From assembly GCA_047602365.1 (NCBI GenBank), contig JASGHM010000001.1, forward strand, positions 992,001 through 1,056,000: a stretch of 64,000 nucleotides of DNA, written 5' to 3'. The notes beneath the pieces were generated by a model. The model ran no database searches and had not been told where the DNA came from. It saw nothing but the letters and a program-made list of their open reading frames with translations. A program made the position numbers and the translations under genes. This document shows positions 62,078 to 64,000 of the stretch, one piece after another (the first letter of the stretch is position 1; the number at the start of each line of letters is the position of its first letter). The DNA is from Piscinibacter sp047602365 (GTDB lineage Bacteria; Pseudomonadota; Gammaproteobacteria; Burkholderiales; Burkholderiaceae_C).

Positions 62078-63119
62078 CTAGACGAGCTTCTTCAGCAGCT
62101 CGGCCTTCTTGGCGTCGAACTCGTCCTGCGTCAGGATGCCCTTGGCCTTCAGGTCGGCCAGCTTCTCCAGCGTGGCCATCACCTCGTCGGGCTTGACGCC
62201 GACCACCGGTGCGGCGGCGGCGGCCGCGGCCGCGCCGCCGCCCTGCAGGCCCTGGTTGAGCTGCTGCGCCATCACCTGGCCGAGCGCGACGCCGGCGCCC
62301 AGGCCCATCGCGTCGCCGACCACGCCGCCGCCGTTGGCCGCGCCTTCGGCGAACTTGGGGATCGCCTGCGCGGTCTGGTACTGCATGAACTTGCCCATGT
62401 CGTTGCCGACCATGCCCATGCCGATCTTCTGGTCGAGGATCTTCTGCAGTTCTTCGGGCAGCGAGACGTTCTGCACCGTCACCGCTTCCAGCTTCAGCCC
62501 GAGCTTCTCGAAGGCCGGCGCAGTGGCCTGCTGCAGCTGGCTGGCGAACTCGACCTGGTTGGCGGCGAGGTCGAGGAAGGCGATGCCGCTGCTGGCCACC
62601 GCGTCCGAGATGTGCTGCAGCATCAGCGCGCGCAGCTGGCCGTCGAGCTCGGCGACGCTGTAGCGAGTCGCGCGTGCCGGAGATCTCGGTGTGGAAGGCC
62701 TTCGGGTCGGCGATGCGGTACGCGTAGTTGCCGAAGCCGCGCAGGCGCACCGCACCGAAGTCCTTGTCGCGGATGGTCACCGGCTGGGTCGTGCCCCAGC
62801 GCTGGTCGACCTGCTGGCGCGTGCTGAAGAAGTAGACGTCGCTCTTGAACGGGCTCTGGAACAGCTTGTCCCAGTTCTTCAGGTAGGTCAGCACCGGCAG
62901 CGTCTGCGTCGTCAGCTTGTACATGCCGGGGCCGAACACGTCGGCCACCTTGCCTTCGTTGACGAACACCGCCATCTGCGATTCGCGCACCGTCAGCGAG
63001 GCGCCGTTCTGGATCTCGCGGTCGGCCATCGGGAAGCGCCAGGCCAGCGTGCCATCGCCGGCCTCCGTCCACTCGATGATGTCGATGAACTGTTTCTTGA
63101 TGAAATCCATCAGCGCCAT
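62078..63119 (-). pseudogene. SPFH-domain protein, one-base frameshift as read
   Basis: ATG 63119 opens MALMDFIKKQFIDIIEWTE, the form of YdjI-type SPFH proteins. The SPFH core runs through FGPGMYKLTTQTLPVL and VRLRGFGNYAYRIADPKAF. Near 62670 an extra base breaks the frame; the remainder (RYSVAELDGQLRALMLQHI) continues to 62078, with an alanine-rich segment and a short C-terminal SHOCT-like helix pair (LADLKAKGILTQDEFDAKK). Corrected length is 346 residues. SPFH proteins assemble on membranes. It ends 7 bases before the DUF4178 gene. Confidence 0.82.
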
Positions 63120-63177
63120 GAGGCCCTCCCAGGTCGACGGTCGGTGACGTCCGGCGCGCGGCGCCGGGCTGCGCGGA

Positions 63178-63870
63178 TCATAGTGCCGCGGCGCGGCTTC
63201 CCAGCAGCAGTTCGCGATCGGCCGGCGCGATCGTGCGCGCCATGTCGGCCGCGAAGCGTTCGTGCAGGCGGTAGGCCCGCGCCGGCTCGTCGTCGATCGA
63301 CGAGATGCGCACCAGCACGCCGTCGCGGCCGATGCGCCGCCAGGCGCGCCGCAGGCGGTCGGACAGTCCCTGCGACTGGCTGGCCGTGGCCTCGCCACCG
63401 ACGACGCTCCAGTAGGTGATCGGCTCCGGCCGGCCCGGCATGCGGGCGAGCAGGCGGGTGATCGGCATCGAGCGGCCGTCCAGCTCGATCGCGCCGGTCG
63501 CCAGGTCCTCGATGCGGAAGCCCGCCGCGCGGTAGCAGACCTCGGGGCGATGCAACTGCATGTCCGACGACTGGCTGCCCAGGTAGGCCACCGACAGCAT
63601 GATGCGTTCGCCGGCGGCGCCGATGAAGCTGCGCTCCAGCACCTGGTCGAAGTAGCCGACCTGGCGGCCGCGCGCATCGGCCGCACGCACGTAGACGGCT
63701 GCTTCCGGATCGAGGGTCCAGCCGGCGAAGCGGTCGGGCAGCACATGGTCGAGCTTCACGCGGGTACTGCCTTCGGCGGCGTCGCCGGGCTGGCGCGCCC
63801 AGTGGCCCAGCGCCGCGGTGGCGCCCATCGCCACGGCGATGGCAGTGGCCGAACGGCGGCTGCGATTCAT
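63178..63870 (-). CDS. epsI: EpsI-family exosortase-associated protein
   Basis: This 230-residue protein has an N-terminal hydrophobic segment and the EpsI domain: LPDRFAGWTLD, VAYLGSQSSDMQLHRPEVCY with the conserved HRPEVCY, and TYWSVVGGEATASQSQGLS. EpsI proteins accompany exosortases in exopolysaccharide/PEP-CTERM loci. Its start overlaps the stop of the exosortase gene (ATGA). Confidence 0.88.
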   Translation of the reverse strand: MNRSRRSATAIAVAMGATAALGHWARQPGDAAEGSTRVKLDHVLPDRFAGWTLDPEAAVYVRAADARGRQVGYFDQVLERSFIGAAGERIMLSVAYLGSQSSDMQLHRPEVCYRAAGFRIEDLATGAIELDGRSMPITRLLARMPGRPEPITYWSVVGGEATASQSQGLSDRLRRAWRRIGRDGVLVRISSIDDEPARAYRLHERFAADMARTIAPADRELLLGSRAAAL

Positions 63871-64000
63871 GGCTGCACCTCGCGCGGGGCGGGCAGCACC
63901 CGGCCGAGCAGTGCGTCGACGAGCATCACCATCACCAGCGCCACCAGGAACAGCACCATGCCGGCGAAGCCATGCAGGAAGCCCTGGCCGGCGGCGTCGC
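63867..64000 (-). CDS. exosortase, C-terminal end (partial)
   Basis: Only the last 44 codons are in the window; the gene begins beyond 64000. The residue run GFLHGFAGMVLFLVALVMVM with a conserved histidine before the last membrane helix fits the exosortase C terminus. Coupling to epsI (ATGA) supports this. The subtype, XrtA or XrtB, cannot be fixed from the fragment. Confidence 0.7.
   Translation of the reverse strand, partial: DAAGQGFLHGFAGMVLFLVALVMVMLVDALLGRVLPAPREVQP

Overview
The window is high-GC DNA with codon use and gene sets typical of a betaproteobacterium. It most resembles Burkholderiales, probably near the Rubrivivax/Leptothrix/Methylibium group; this placement is inferred from content, not from a search. 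The clues are an rsmB-DUF4390-NtrY-type kinase-response regulator operon, birA followed by a SPOR gene, a SET-domain gene beside topB, an EpsI/exosortase pair and GlyGly-CTERM subtilases.

Left flank (1-9282): the end of an RND efflux operon (membrane fusion protein, RND pump, TolC-type channel, Coq4-like protein). It is followed by a large winged-helix/ATPase/TPR regulator flanked by two small genes whose upstream regions share a 53-bp sequence.

Genomic island (about 9329-33445): a roughly 24-kb element sits in tRNA-Phe, bounded by a 46-bp direct repeat (9283-9328 and 33446-33491). Just inside the left end is a tyrosine integrase. The island carries a DNA phosphorothioation module (dndB, dndC, dndD, dndE and a dnd-associated methyltransferase), a predicted phosphorothioate-binding HNH endonuclease, and a HIT protein that lacks its histidine triad. 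On the opposite strand is a four-gene cassette of GIY-YIG nuclease, DGQHR protein, RelA/SpoT-like synthetase and GHKL ATPase. I do not recognise this combination as a described system, and it is the most interesting object here. The right part holds a second tyrosine-recombinase-like gene beside a 32-bp perfect palindrome, several unknown genes, and a hipBA toxin-antitoxin pair with three operators spaced exactly 27 bp apart.

Right flank (33444-64000): tRNA-Phe; the response regulator/kinase/DUF4390/rsmB operon; folE coupled to a BLUF photoreceptor gene; a PhnD-like binding protein; DUF167; topB; a SET-domain protein; birA and a SPOR protein; two tandem GlyGly-CTERM subtilases; gap and tkt; speD; a hemerythrin protein; murU; a membrane protein plus aminopeptidase P; and a cluster of FAD oxidoreductase, membrane-bound spermidine synthase homologue, DUF350, DUF4178 and SPFH proteins. 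EpsI and the end of an exosortase close the window.

Quality note: six genes (dndC, dndD, the GIY-YIG gene, the second recombinase, aminopeptidase P, the SPFH protein) each become full length only if one extra base is removed, or two in aminopeptidase P. All seven events are single-base insertions, in both island and core genes. Base-calling error is the likeliest explanation, so these genes should not be treated as dead without resequencing.
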